Source of the DNA: Nocardioides lijunqiniae
Lineage (GTDB): Bacteria; Actinomycetota; Actinomycetes; Propionibacteriales; Nocardioidaceae
Assembly: GCF_015024225.1 (NCBI RefSeq)
Contig: NZ_JACJGM010000005.1
Location: forward strand, 62,001 to 126,000
DNA length: 64,000 bases
Reading direction: 5' to 3'
Shown here: piece after piece, positions 9,361 to 17,521 of the stretch
Position numbering within the stretch: the first letter of the stretch is position 1
Layout: each line of letters opens with the position of its first letter
The notes under the pieces: generated by a model
The model's input: only the letters and a program-made list of their open reading frames with translations
Told to the model about the DNA's origin: nothing
The model's database searches: none
Position numbers and translations under genes: made by a program

Positions 9361-9449
9361 GGCGCCACTGCCGAGGTCGACGGCCCGACTGCACCGGCAG
9401 TCACGCGAGTCCGGGTGCTGCTCTCGTGGCCGATGCAGACGTGGCGCAT
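9357..9449 (-). CDS. Leader-like small ORF (30 aa) upstream of the NAD-kinase/GcvP operon
   Basis: A 30-codon ORF (MRHVCIGHESSTRTRVTAG...) has GGGAGAGG about 6 nt before the ATG. Its stop overlaps the GTG of the next gene as GTGA. The next gene has no other visible ribosome binding site, so translation is probably coupled through this ORF. It starts 100 bp downstream of the 24-bp element at 9550-9573, the same arrangement as at 1765-1854. The composition is Ser/Thr-rich with no membrane segment. The ORF stays open upstream through the element, but the ribosome binding site favours the short form. Confidence 0.5.
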   Translation of the reverse strand: MRHVCIGHESSTRTRVTAGAVGPSTSAVAP

Positions 9450-9549
9450 GGTGCCTCTCCCTCGCGGACTCGATCGGTGGCCTGCGGCTCCGGTCGATCC
9501 GGTCGTGGCTCGTCGGTGCCGCACCACCACCCTCGGGCCGGCGGCTGCG

Positions 9550-9573
9550 CGTTCGCGTCGGTAGAAGTCCCTG
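9550..9573 (-). promoter_or_regulatory. 24-bp shared upstream element, copy C
   Basis: On the minus strand it reads CAGGGACTTCT then ACCGACGCGAACG, followed by CGCAGCCGCCGG. It differs from copy B at one base over the 24-bp core. It points toward the NAD-kinase/GcvP operon and ends 100 bp before the 30-codon ORF. The rest of 9450-9690 shows no gene and no clear terminator. Confidence 0.6.
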
Positions 9574-9690
9574 GCGTCCTCAGGTCTCGTCACTGCCGGG
9601 TACTGGCACCGTCAGGACGGCGACCACACCGTCGGTCGGCTCACGTGGCGCGACCGGGGAAGGCGGGTCGCACGGGTCTGCCCGAGCCGG

Positions 9691-12447
9691 TCAGGGGAGC
9701 TGGAGGTCCTTGAGCTGTCGGCGGGAGCTGATGCCGAGCTTGCGGAAGATGTTGCGCAGGTGGGACTCGATGGTGCGCGGACTCAGGAACAGCTGCGCAC
9801 CCACCTCTCGGGAGGTTGCTCCGGTGGCGACCAGGCGGGCGATCTGCAGCTCGTGGTCGGTGAGGGTGCTGGTCGGGTGCACGCTGCGTCGACGCGGGTG
9901 CTCGCCGGTCGCGCGCAACTCGCGAGCGGCGCGCTCAGCGAAGGCGTCCGCGCCCATGTCGGTCAGCAGCTCGTGAGCGGTGCGCAGCTGCTCGCGAGCG
10001 TCCTGCCGCCGACCCTCGCGGCGCAGCCACTCTCCGTAGACGAGATGGGTGCGGGCGAGGTAGGTGACCATGCGACACGCTCGAAGCTGCTCGATCGCCT
10101 CTCGGTAGTGGCCCTCTGCCGACGCACCCGTGCTGACCAGGGCACGCGAGCGCGCCTCCAGCCCGCGGGCGAACGGAGTGCCGCTGGCGCTCGTGCGCAC
10201 GACCAGCTCGTCCAGCGCCGCCGTGGCGGTCTCGGGCTGGTCGGCTCGGACAGCCGCCTCGACGAGCTCGGGCAGGGCCAGGCCGCGGCTGCTGTTCGTC
10301 AGCTCGTAGGACTGCCGCGCTCGCATGGCGGCGTCCTGGGCCTCCGGGTACTTGCCCAGCCCGTTGTACAGCACCGCCAGGGCGTAGGCGGCGAGCGTGG
10401 CGTCCGCGCCGCCCTCGTGCGCTCGCTGGGTGCTGTCGGCGAACAGCTGGGCGGTCTCGGCCTCGTGGCCGCGCCACGCGTGCAGGAAGAGCTGTGCGAA
10501 ACGCACCGGCGCGGCACCGGTGGCCAGCGTGATGGCACTGCCTTCGGCGGCCAGCTCGGCAGCCTGCGGAAGGTCACCCGTGAGCACCAGCATGGCGGAC
10601 AGGGCCGCGAGCGCCTGGGGGAGCGTGGCCAGCGCACCCGCCTCGCGAGCGAGCTCGACGTTGCGCTCGGCCAGCGCGCACGCCAGGTCGTCCTCATAGA
10701 TCCCGACGGCCACGCGGGTCGCCAACGAGAGCCAGCGGCGACTCCCCATCTCACCCAGCGCCTCGCCGTCCACCCCACGATCGCGGAAGGCCTCCAGCGC
10801 GCGCCGCACGTCCGGGAACCCGGCGACGTAGCCTCGGGTGAAGGTCGTGACCAGACCGTCGAGCAGCAGGTCGCTCGGCCGGAGGGGCGCGGGAGCGGCG
10901 GGTGCGGCGAGGGCGACGGCGGCCACGTCGAGCACCCCGCCCCTGTCGCCGCCGCCGATGAGCAGCACCGCGTCCAACGCGTGCAGGTAGGTCTCCCGAG
11001 CCAGGCCCGCGTCCATCGGGGCGAGCGCCGCTGCCGCGTCCAGCAGCATCCACGGCACCTCGGGCGCCTGCGTCAGGTTGAAGGCGATCCGAGCGCGGAG
11101 CAGCTCGAGGCGGGCGCGCTGCCAGTCGTCAAGGGGGCCGATCTCCGCGATGGCCGCCAGGTCCTGCGCTGCCCTGGACGAACCCGCGTCGTGCTTGGCG
11201 TGCGCGGCCGCCAGCGCCCGGGTGGCACGAGCAGTCGAGTCGGGGGTCAGGCCCACTGCTTGGTGCAGGAAGGCGGCGGCGGCTGCGACCCCTCCACGCG
11301 CGCGCGTCCGGCCAGCGGTGCGCTCCAGGTCGGCGGCCGCCTCCTCGTCGGCTCCGTAGACCGCGTGCGCCCGGTGCCAGGCGCGCCGGTCGGGGTCCGT
11401 CGCGGCATCGGTCTCCTCGGCCAGGGCGCCATGGGCTCGGCGGCGGTTCGCGGGAGTGGCGGCGCGATAGACCGCCGAGCGGACCAGCGGATGTCGGAAC
11501 CGCACCCGGGTGTCGATCTCCACGAGCCCCGAGGACTCCGCCGGCTCCACCGCCTCCTGGGGGATCTCCAGCCGTCCGGCGGCACGCCACAGCAGCGAGG
11601 CGTCTCCCGTCGGGTCGGCCGCGGCGAGCAGCAGCAAGAGCTGGGTGTCCGGGGAGAACGCCGCCGAGTGACGTTGGAAGCCGTCCTCGATCCGGCGAGG
11701 AACGCTGAGGGCGTCCGGCAGCTCGAACCCGCCCGCCAGCTGCGTGAGCCGGGCGCTGCGCGGCAGCTCCAGCAACGCCAGGGGGTTGCCGCGTGCCTCG
11801 GCCACGATCCGGTCGCGCACGAAGTCGTCCACGGGTGCATGGACACCGCCGTCCAGCAGTGTGCGCGCGTCGCTCTCCTCGAGGCCCCCCAGCTCGAGGC
11901 TGAGTGGTAGCCCGGCGAGGACGTCGACCTCGCCGGCCGTCACCTCGCGCAGGGCGAACACCATCGCCACGCGCTCGGCCCCCAGCCGTCGAGCAACAAA
12001 GGCCAGGACCTGGGCCGACGCGGTGTCCAGCCACTGCGCATCGTCGATGACGCAGAGCAGTGGTGCCTCCTCGGCGGCTTCTGCCAGCAGGTTGAGCGTC
12101 GCCAGTCCTACCAGGAAGCCGTTGGGCGCGGGCCCCTCGCGGCGGCCCAGAGCCACGCCGAGGGCGTCCTCCTGCGGTGCGGTGAGAGCTCCTGCCTTGT
12201 CGAGCAGCGGAGCGCAGAGCTGGTGCAGGCCCGCGAAGGCGAACTGGCTCTCGGACTCCGCCCCGGTGCACCAGGTCAGGCTGAACCCCAGAGGGATCGC
12301 CGTCTCCTGGGCGTGGTGCAGCAGCGCGGTCTTGCCGATGCCCGCCTGCCCACGGATCACCAGCGTGCCGCTGCTCCCGGCGCTGGCTGCAGCGAGCAGC
12401 TGCTGGATGGCGGCCCGCTCCGCATGCCGCCCCACGAGCTCCGCCAC
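9691..12447 (-). CDS. Large LAL-type LuxR transcriptional regulator with AAA/STAND ATPase
   Basis: 918 aa from GTG with GGGAGTGAC upstream. N-terminal ATPase: Walker A GQAGIGKT (33-40) and Walker B LLCVIDDAQWLD (about 128-139), followed by sensor motif LELGGLEESDARTLL. The middle about 450 residues are Ala/Leu-rich helices of TPR/MalT type. The C-terminal LuxR helix-turn-helix reads LTDHELQIARLVATGATSREVGAQLFLSPRTIESHLRNIF. Such LAL regulators activate catabolic or antibiotic genes after binding an inducer and ATP. It is encoded immediately upstream of the element-controlled GcvP operon on the same strand and could regulate it, but nothing in the sequence proves this. Confidence 0.9.
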   Translation of the reverse strand: MAELVGRHAERAAIQQLLAAASAGSSGTLVIRGQAGIGKTALLHHAQETAIPLGFSLTWCTGAESESQFAFAGLHQLCAPLLDKAGALTAPQEDALGVALGRREGPAPNGFLVGLATLNLLAEAAEEAPLLCVIDDAQWLDTASAQVLAFVARRLGAERVAMVFALREVTAGEVDVLAGLPLSLELGGLEESDARTLLDGGVHAPVDDFVRDRIVAEARGNPLALLELPRSARLTQLAGGFELPDALSVPRRIEDGFQRHSAAFSPDTQLLLLLAAADPTGDASLLWRAAGRLEIPQEAVEPAESSGLVEIDTRVRFRHPLVRSAVYRAATPANRRRAHGALAEETDAATDPDRRAWHRAHAVYGADEEAAADLERTAGRTRARGGVAAAAAFLHQAVGLTPDSTARATRALAAAHAKHDAGSSRAAQDLAAIAEIGPLDDWQRARLELLRARIAFNLTQAPEVPWMLLDAAAALAPMDAGLARETYLHALDAVLLIGGGDRGGVLDVAAVALAAPAAPAPLRPSDLLLDGLVTTFTRGYVAGFPDVRRALEAFRDRGVDGEALGEMGSRRWLSLATRVAVGIYEDDLACALAERNVELAREAGALATLPQALAALSAMLVLTGDLPQAAELAAEGSAITLATGAAPVRFAQLFLHAWRGHEAETAQLFADSTQRAHEGGADATLAAYALAVLYNGLGKYPEAQDAAMRARQSYELTNSSRGLALPELVEAAVRADQPETATAALDELVVRTSASGTPFARGLEARSRALVSTGASAEGHYREAIEQLRACRMVTYLARTHLVYGEWLRREGRRQDAREQLRTAHELLTDMGADAFAERAARELRATGEHPRRRSVHPTSTLTDHELQIARLVATGATSREVGAQLFLSPRTIESHLRNIFRKLGISSRRQLKDLQLP

Positions 12448-12475
12448 GTCACTCCCACTCCAGACCGGGTCGAGG

Positions 12476-12487
12476 TGTGTTCACACA
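12476..12487. promoter_or_regulatory. Short inverted repeat upstream of the LAL regulator
   Basis: TGTGT-TC-ACACA lies about 30 bp upstream of the GTG of the LAL regulator. This is an operator-like dyad in the 153-bp gap to the helicase gene, where little else is seen. Confidence 0.25.
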
Positions 12488-12600
12488 ACAGGGTCATCCT
12501 CCCTCAACCCCGCACCAGCCTCCAGCGCCGTCCACGGCTCGCCGGAGCCACCACCGACAGGTGAGTCAGGCACCCCGGGCTGCGCCACGCGTCACCGATC

Positions 12601-14322
12601 TCAGGTGCCGTCGCCGCCCTGCAGCGCAGCGGGAGGCAGCCAGTCGGCTCCGAGCAGGCGAGCGAGGTCGGTGAGGCCGGTCGTGTCGCCCCCGACCGTG
12701 TCGGAGGCGGCGGCGATCCGCTCCACCATCACGCGGCCGACCTGCTCCTCGACCGTGCCCTCGGCGTACGCGACCTGCCAGGGCGAGACCTGGTGGTCGC
12801 GGTGGGTCCGGCCGGTCACCTGCCGTGCCGCGATGCCGGAGAAGCGCGCCTGGTGGAAGACGCCCACCCGCGGCTCGGTGCTCGCCCGGCGTCCGTCGGC
12901 GAGCGTCTCGCCGGCGTGGAGGCTGATCGAGGCGACCGTGGTGAACACGCAGACCTTCGCCTCGCCGGTCTGGAACCGGAGCCGCTCGGCCTCGACGTCG
13001 AACCGGTCGCGTCCGTAGATCGTGGCCACCTCGATCCCGGAGTCGCGCAGCCGGTCGGCGATGGGGTCGGCGGCGGTCGAGACGAACTCCACCGAGCAGG
13101 CCACCTGGCGCTCGGACTCGACCTGCTGGCCGATCCACGCGACCGTCGAGTCGACCCGGATGAGCGCGGCCTTCTGCCGGAAGCGCAGCAGCGCGGCCCG
13201 TCCCTTGGCGACGTTGCGCCCGCGGCGCGCGAGGTCCATCTCCCGGCAGAACTCGCCCCACTCGGCCTCGTACGCCGTCCGCTCCGCCGGCGTGAGCGTC
13301 ACCGGCATGCCGGAGATCGGGACCGGCCCCCACGGCGCGGCGCGGTGCAGCATCGCCGGGGGACGCACGTCGGCGAGCCAGCCGCGCACCAGCTTCAGGT
13401 CCGCGGCGCGTCGCGCGGGGTCGGTGGTCCACGTCGCGCCGTAGCGTCCCTGCTCCACCCCGACACCGTGACGCTCGAGCGCGGCGGCGAACGCGACCTC
13501 GGGCTTCGTCGCCGACGTCCACTGCCTCATCGGCTCCCCGAGCGTCTGCGCGTAGGCGGGAGCGAGGTACGGCAGCTCGAGGGGGGTGTGCCCGGGCGTC
13601 GCGGTCGTCGCGATGACGAACGGCGCCCGGTCGTGGGGCTTGCCGTGCCCCGAGATCCTGGCCCACAGCTTCCACCGCTTCGTCGTCGTACGTCGCAGCG
13701 CGTGGGCCTCGTCCGCGATGATCACGTCCCACGCGTGGTCGGTGACCTTGTCGAGCCGGTCCCAGGTGATCACGACCCACTCGAGGCCCCCGTCGCCCAG
13801 CGCCGCGATCGTGCGACACCAGTGCCCGATGGTGATCGCGGCGGGGCGGTCGGCCACGACGAGCACCCGTCGCGCGCCGCGGAGGTCGCCCACCGCCGTC
13901 GCGCCCAGCACCGCGGAGATCGTCTTGCCCACGCCGGGCTCGTCGGCCAGCAGGAACTGCCGCCCGCCCGCGGCCGCCCGCTCCGCGATCGCGTCAGCCG
14001 CCTCGAACTGGATCCGGCGCGGCTCGAGCTCGTCGGTCGCCGGGGGAGCGGGAGTCGGGTCGGGGTTGAGGGTTCCCTCGAGGAAGCGACCGAGCGTGTA
14101 CGGACCCGGGACGTACGCCTTGAGGTGCGCGGGCACCGCGCGGCCGACGTACAGGTGGGCCTTGACGGCCGGGTGCCAGGCGGCGCCGTCGACCTGCGTG
14201 CCGTAGGGGACGTCGAGCACCCAGAGCCGCTCGCCGGGCCCGGCGGCCGGCAACGGTCGGGTCCCGCCCCGGCGCGCCGACCCCCTGCCCCGGTGGGCGC
14301 TGGATCGACGACGTTTGGCCAC
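12601..14322 (-). CDS. SNF2-like DEAD/DEAH-box helicase with DUF5710-like N-terminus
   Basis: 573 aa, ATG start, very basic N-terminus (MAKRRRSSAHRGRGSARR). Residues about 33-85 (LWVLDVPYGTQVDGAAWH ... LKAYVPG) resemble the DUF5710/primase-associated module found in phage and plasmid replication proteins. A superfamily-2 core follows: Walker A DEPGVGKT (127-134), DEAH in IIADEAHALR (204-207), TTATPGH (motif III) and motif VI RQVTGRTHRD. This layout suits a DNA translocase or annealing helicase from mobile DNA. It stands alone, divergent from the GNAT operon, with no methylase, nuclease or phage gene around it. A specific function is not assignable. Confidence 0.82.
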   Translation of the reverse strand: MAKRRRSSAHRGRGSARRGGTRPLPAAGPGERLWVLDVPYGTQVDGAAWHPAVKAHLYVGRAVPAHLKAYVPGPYTLGRFLEGTLNPDPTPAPPATDELEPRRIQFEAADAIAERAAAGGRQFLLADEPGVGKTISAVLGATAVGDLRGARRVLVVADRPAAITIGHWCRTIAALGDGGLEWVVITWDRLDKVTDHAWDVIIADEAHALRRTTTKRWKLWARISGHGKPHDRAPFVIATTATPGHTPLELPYLAPAYAQTLGEPMRQWTSATKPEVAFAAALERHGVGVEQGRYGATWTTDPARRAADLKLVRGWLADVRPPAMLHRAAPWGPVPISGMPVTLTPAERTAYEAEWGEFCREMDLARRGRNVAKGRAALLRFRQKAALIRVDSTVAWIGQQVESERQVACSVEFVSTAADPIADRLRDSGIEVATIYGRDRFDVEAERLRFQTGEAKVCVFTTVASISLHAGETLADGRRASTEPRVGVFHQARFSGIAARQVTGRTHRDHQVSPWQVAYAEGTVEEQVGRVMVERIAAASDTVGGDTTGLTDLARLLGADWLPPAALQGGDGT

Positions 14323-14418
14323 CCGCGGACGCTACCGGCACCGTCGCCGCGCACCGCGCCGCCTCGCCCGAGTGACCTGGGGTCGGGGTGAGCGAGCACC
14401 TACCCACCGGTGCGTTGT

Positions 14419-14442
14419 CAGTGATCTTCACCGACGCGAAGG
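14419..14442 (+). promoter_or_regulatory. 24-bp shared upstream element, copy D
   Basis: Reads CAGTGATCTTC then ACCGACGCGAAGG. It is the most divergent copy on its left half but identical to copy B over the last 13 bases. It ends 94 bp before the ATG of the GNAT gene and points toward the five-gene redox operon. Confidence 0.5.
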
Positions 14443-14536
14443 CGTCCCCCGGTGCAGCACGCTCGAGTGACAGGCCCGGGCCTCCAGCGATGGAGTCCCG
14501 TGGACCTTCCGTCCCATGCGCGAGGAGAGCTCACCC

Positions 14537-14866
14537 ATGTCCACCCAGGTCACCGTGACCAACAACACCGCCAGGCACCGGTACGAGGCTGTGGCGCAGT
14601 CCCCGGACCTTGCCGGGTTCGTCGACTACCAGGAGACCAGCGAGCTGGTCGTCCTGACGCACACGGAGGTCACCCCGGCGTACACGGGACAAGGGATCGG
14701 CAGCGTCCTGGCCCGCGCCGCGCTGGACGACGTCCGTGATCGCGAGCTGAAGGCGCTGGTGATCTGCCCCTTCATCATCGGCTGGCTGCGTCACCACGCC
14801 GAGTATCGCGACCTGCTCTTCAACGCCCCCGCGCCGGCGGTCGGCGATGAGTCGGTTCGGTCGTGA
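14537..14866 (+). CDS. Small GNAT-family N-acetyltransferase (COG2388 type)
   Basis: 109 aa, ATG with GAGGAG 9 nt upstream. This is a minimal GNAT fold: the strand ELVVLTHTEV, acetyl-CoA loop YTGQGIGSVLARAALDDV (Q-x-x-G-x-G type) and the conserved ICPFIIGWLRHHAEYRDLL, typical of the COG2388/YidJ group. The substrate is unknown. It is the first gene of an operon, and its TGA overlaps the next GTG (GTGA). Copy D of the shared element lies upstream. Confidence 0.82.
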   Translation: MSTQVTVTNNTARHRYEAVAQSPDLAGFVDYQETSELVVLTHTEVTPAYTGQGIGSVLARAALDDVRDRELKALVICPFIIGWLRHHAEYRDLLFNAPAPAVGDESVRS

Positions 14867-15600
14867 CCGTGCTCGACGTGGGTGCGGATGCTGCGCCGCC
14901 GCGGTTCGACGGCTTGAGGGCCGTGGTCATCAACGCGACCCTGAAGCGCTCGCCGGAGCCCAGCAACACCGACGGGCTGCTCGGTGTCAGCACGCGGATC
15001 ATGGAGGAGCACGGTGTCGAGGTCGACGTCGTCCGGGCGGTCGACCACGAGATCGCCGTCGGGTTGTGGCCGGACATGACCGAGCACGGTGAGGATTGCG
15101 ACGACTGGCCGGGGATCCTCGACCAGGTGCTGGCCGCGGACATCCTCGTCCTCGCGGGGCCGATCTGGCTGGGCGACAACAGCTCGGTCATGAGGCGAGT
15201 GGTCGAGCGGCTCTACGGCAGCTCCAGCTCGCTCAACGAAGCCGGGCAGTACGCCTACTACGGCCGCGTCGGCGGCTGTGTGGTCACCGGCAACGAGGAC
15301 GGCGTCAAGCACTGCGCCATGAACGTGCTCTACAGCCTGCAGCACCTCGGCTTCACCATCCCGCCGCAGGCCGACGCGGGCTGGGTCGGGCCGGCCGGGC
15401 CCGGGCCGTCCTACCTCGGCCCCGGGTCGGGTGGCCCGGAGAACGACTTCACCAACCGCAACACCACCTTCATGACCTACAACCTGATGCACCTCGCGGC
15501 GCTGCTGCGCAGCGCGGGAGGGATCCCGGCGTACGGCAACAGGCGCAGCCAGTGGGACGCCGGTTGCGCTCCCGACCAGGTCAACCCCGAGCACCGGTAG
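14863..15600 (+). CDS. NAD(P)H-dependent FMN reductase / flavodoxin-fold oxidoreductase
   Basis: 245 aa, GTG start overlapping the upstream stop. Flavodoxin-like fold: GLRAVVINATLKRSPEPSNTDGLL (phosphate-binding first loop), ADILVLAGPIWLGDNSSVMRRVVERL, GRVGGCVVTGNEDGVKHCAMNVLYSLQHLGF and the family-typical NDFTNRNTTFMTYNLMHLA. It should bind FMN and reduce it or a quinone/nitro substrate with NAD(P)H. It may supply reducing power for the SDRs encoded downstream in the same operon (inference). Confidence 0.87.
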   Translation: MTVLDVGADAAPPRFDGLRAVVINATLKRSPEPSNTDGLLGVSTRIMEEHGVEVDVVRAVDHEIAVGLWPDMTEHGEDCDDWPGILDQVLAADILVLAGPIWLGDNSSVMRRVVERLYGSSSSLNEAGQYAYYGRVGGCVVTGNEDGVKHCAMNVLYSLQHLGFTIPPQADAGWVGPAGPGPSYLGPGSGGPENDFTNRNTTFMTYNLMHLAALLRSAGGIPAYGNRRSQWDAGCAPDQVNPEHR

Positions 15601-15625
15601 GCATCTCGCCAGGAGGAGCAAACCC

Positions 15626-16624
15626 ATGACGACACACTTCGGCTCGACCCAGGCGTGGCCGCGACTGCGGGTCGACGACTGGACCGAGACCCGCGACACC
15701 CTGCACATGTGGACCCAGATCATCGGCAAGGTCCGGCTCGCCCACGCCCCGCTGCTCAACCACTGGTGGCAGGTCACGCTCTACGTCAGCCCGCGGGGCT
15801 TGACCACGGGCGCGATCCCGCACCGTGGCGGTCTCGTCGACCTCGAGCTCGACTTCGCGGCGCACCGCCTGCGGCTGCGCAGCAGCGACGGCGGGGAGCG
15901 CCTGGTCGGCCTGTCATCGAGACCCGTGGCCGACTTCTACGACGAGACGATGGCGGCGCTGCGCGGGCTGGGCATCGAGACGACGATCGATGCTCGCCCC
16001 AACGAGGTCGACCCGGCGACGCCGTTCGCCGAGGACCACCACCACTCGACCTACGACCCCGATGCGGCGCACCTGTTCTGGCGCCAGCTCGTGCACGCTG
16101 ACCGGGCGCTGGGCGAGTTCCGGTCACACTTCGTCGGGAAGGTCAGTCCGGTGCACTTCTTCTGGGGGGCCATGGACCTCGCGTGCACCCGGTTCTCGGG
16201 GCGTGCGGCGCCCGAGCACCCCGGCGGTGCCCCCAACTGCGGCGACTGGGTGATGGTCGAGGGCTACTCGCGCGAGCTGAGCAGCGCCGGGTTCTGGCCC
16301 GGCGGGGGCGAGGAAGGTGCGTTCTACTCCTACGCCTACCCCGAGCCGGAAGGGTTCGCCGACCACCCGGTGGGCCCGGACGCGGCCTACTACAGCGCCG
16401 AGAACCGTCAGTTCCTGCTGCCGTACGAGGCAGTGGCCGCGGCCGAGGAGCCCGACCGGACCGTCGCGAGGTTCCTTCACGACACCTACCGGGCCGCCGC
16501 CGACCTTGGCGGCTGGGACCGGGAGCGTCTGGAGGACGACCCGCACCGGTGGCCGCAACATCGATCCGGCCCCGGGCGACAGTCCCGGTCACCGGAGGGG
16601 GGCACGGCGCTTCCAGCGCCGTAG
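15626..16624 (+). CDS. DUF5996 family protein
   Basis: 332 aa, ATG with AGGAGGAG upstream. It matches the DUF5996 pattern: WPRLRVDDWTETRDTLHMWTQ at the N-terminus, LNHWWQVTLYVSPRGLTT, PFAEDHHHSTYDPDAAHLFWRQL, SPVHFFWGAMDLACTRFSGR and EEGAFYSYAYPEPEGF. It is cytosolic, with no signal peptide or membrane helix. His- and Trp-rich conserved segments suggest a binding pocket or enzyme, but no function is established. The last about 30 residues are low-complexity. It is central in the element-D operon. Confidence 0.82.
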   Translation: MTTHFGSTQAWPRLRVDDWTETRDTLHMWTQIIGKVRLAHAPLLNHWWQVTLYVSPRGLTTGAIPHRGGLVDLELDFAAHRLRLRSSDGGERLVGLSSRPVADFYDETMAALRGLGIETTIDARPNEVDPATPFAEDHHHSTYDPDAAHLFWRQLVHADRALGEFRSHFVGKVSPVHFFWGAMDLACTRFSGRAAPEHPGGAPNCGDWVMVEGYSRELSSAGFWPGGGEEGAFYSYAYPEPEGFADHPVGPDAAYYSAENRQFLLPYEAVAAAEEPDRTVARFLHDTYRAAADLGGWDRERLEDDPHRWPQHRSGPGRQSRSPEGGTALPAP

Positions 16625-16725
16625 CGATCCCCACCGGGAGCAGCACCGAGGCGGGACAACGGTCCTGCCCATCCGACACGCGCGGCTCGACAGGCTGCAC
16701 GTCACCAGCAACGGAGGAAGAGCAC

Positions 16726-17478
16726 ATGGGACAGCTGATCGGAACGACGTCGGTCGTGACCGGGGGGAACGGCGGGATCGGCCTCGCGACGGCCGAACAG
16801 CTGGCGGAGGAGGGCTCGCACGTCTTCGTCACCGGCCGTCGCGAGGCCCAGGTGAGGGCCGCGGTGGAGGTCCTCGGGGCAGACCGAGCCACGGGCATCG
16901 TCGGGGACGTCTCCCGACCCGAGGACCTGGACCGGCTCTACGAGGCTGTCCGAGCTCGTGGGCAGGGCATCGACGTCCTGGTGGCGAATGCGGGGGTCGG
17001 TGAGGTCGCCACGCTTCACGACACCACCGAGGCGCACCTGGAACGGACCTTCGCCGTCAACGTCCGGGGCACCGTCCTGACCGTGCAGAAGGCCTTGCCG
17101 TTGCTCAACGACGGAGCCTCGGTGGTGCTGGTCGGATCGACCGCCGCCGAGCGCGGGATGGAGGGCTTCGGCGCGTACGCCGCATCGAAGGCAGCGGTGC
17201 GCTCCTTCGCGCGGACCTGGTCGACGGAGCTGAAGGGTCGCGGCATCCGGGTCAACGTGGTCTCCCCGGCCTGGATCGAGACCCCGGGCGGCACGGCGGC
17301 CTTCGGCGACGAGGAGACCGCTCAGGCGATGAAGGCGCACGTGGCCGCGACGGTCCCCAAGGGACGCATGGGTCGGCCGCGGGAGGCGGCTGCCGTGGTG
17401 ACGTTCCTGGCCTCGGAGCAGAGCAGCTACGTGGTCGGCGCGAACTTCTACGTCGACGGAGGCGAGAACCAGACATGA
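16726..17478 (+). CDS. SDR-family NAD(P)-dependent oxidoreductase (first)
   Basis: 250 aa, ATG with GGAGGAAG upstream. Classical SDR: TGGNGGIG cofactor loop (13-20), VANAGVG (NAG motif), catalytic Ser in VGSTAAE, YAASKAA (YxxxK) and the C-terminal VVGANFYVDGGEN. The acidic/basic pattern TGRREAQV after beta-2 suggests NADP(H). It follows the DUF5996 gene by 101 bp and precedes a second SDR by 43 bp on the same strand. The substrate cannot be inferred. Confidence 0.88.
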   Translation: MGQLIGTTSVVTGGNGGIGLATAEQLAEEGSHVFVTGRREAQVRAAVEVLGADRATGIVGDVSRPEDLDRLYEAVRARGQGIDVLVANAGVGEVATLHDTTEAHLERTFAVNVRGTVLTVQKALPLLNDGASVVLVGSTAAERGMEGFGAYAASKAAVRSFARTWSTELKGRGIRVNVVSPAWIETPGGTAAFGDEETAQAMKAHVAATVPKGRMGRPREAAAVVTFLASEQSSYVVGANFYVDGGENQT

Positions 17479-17521
17479 CCTCGGACATCCCCGGCGGGAC
17501 ACGTGGACGGAGAGGTCGACG

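Noticed and set aside
9450..9690. Glycine riboswitch ahead of the GcvPA/GcvPB operon
   Set aside because: No tandem glycine-aptamer core could be recognised, and the leader before the first small ORF is only about 100 nt from the shared element.
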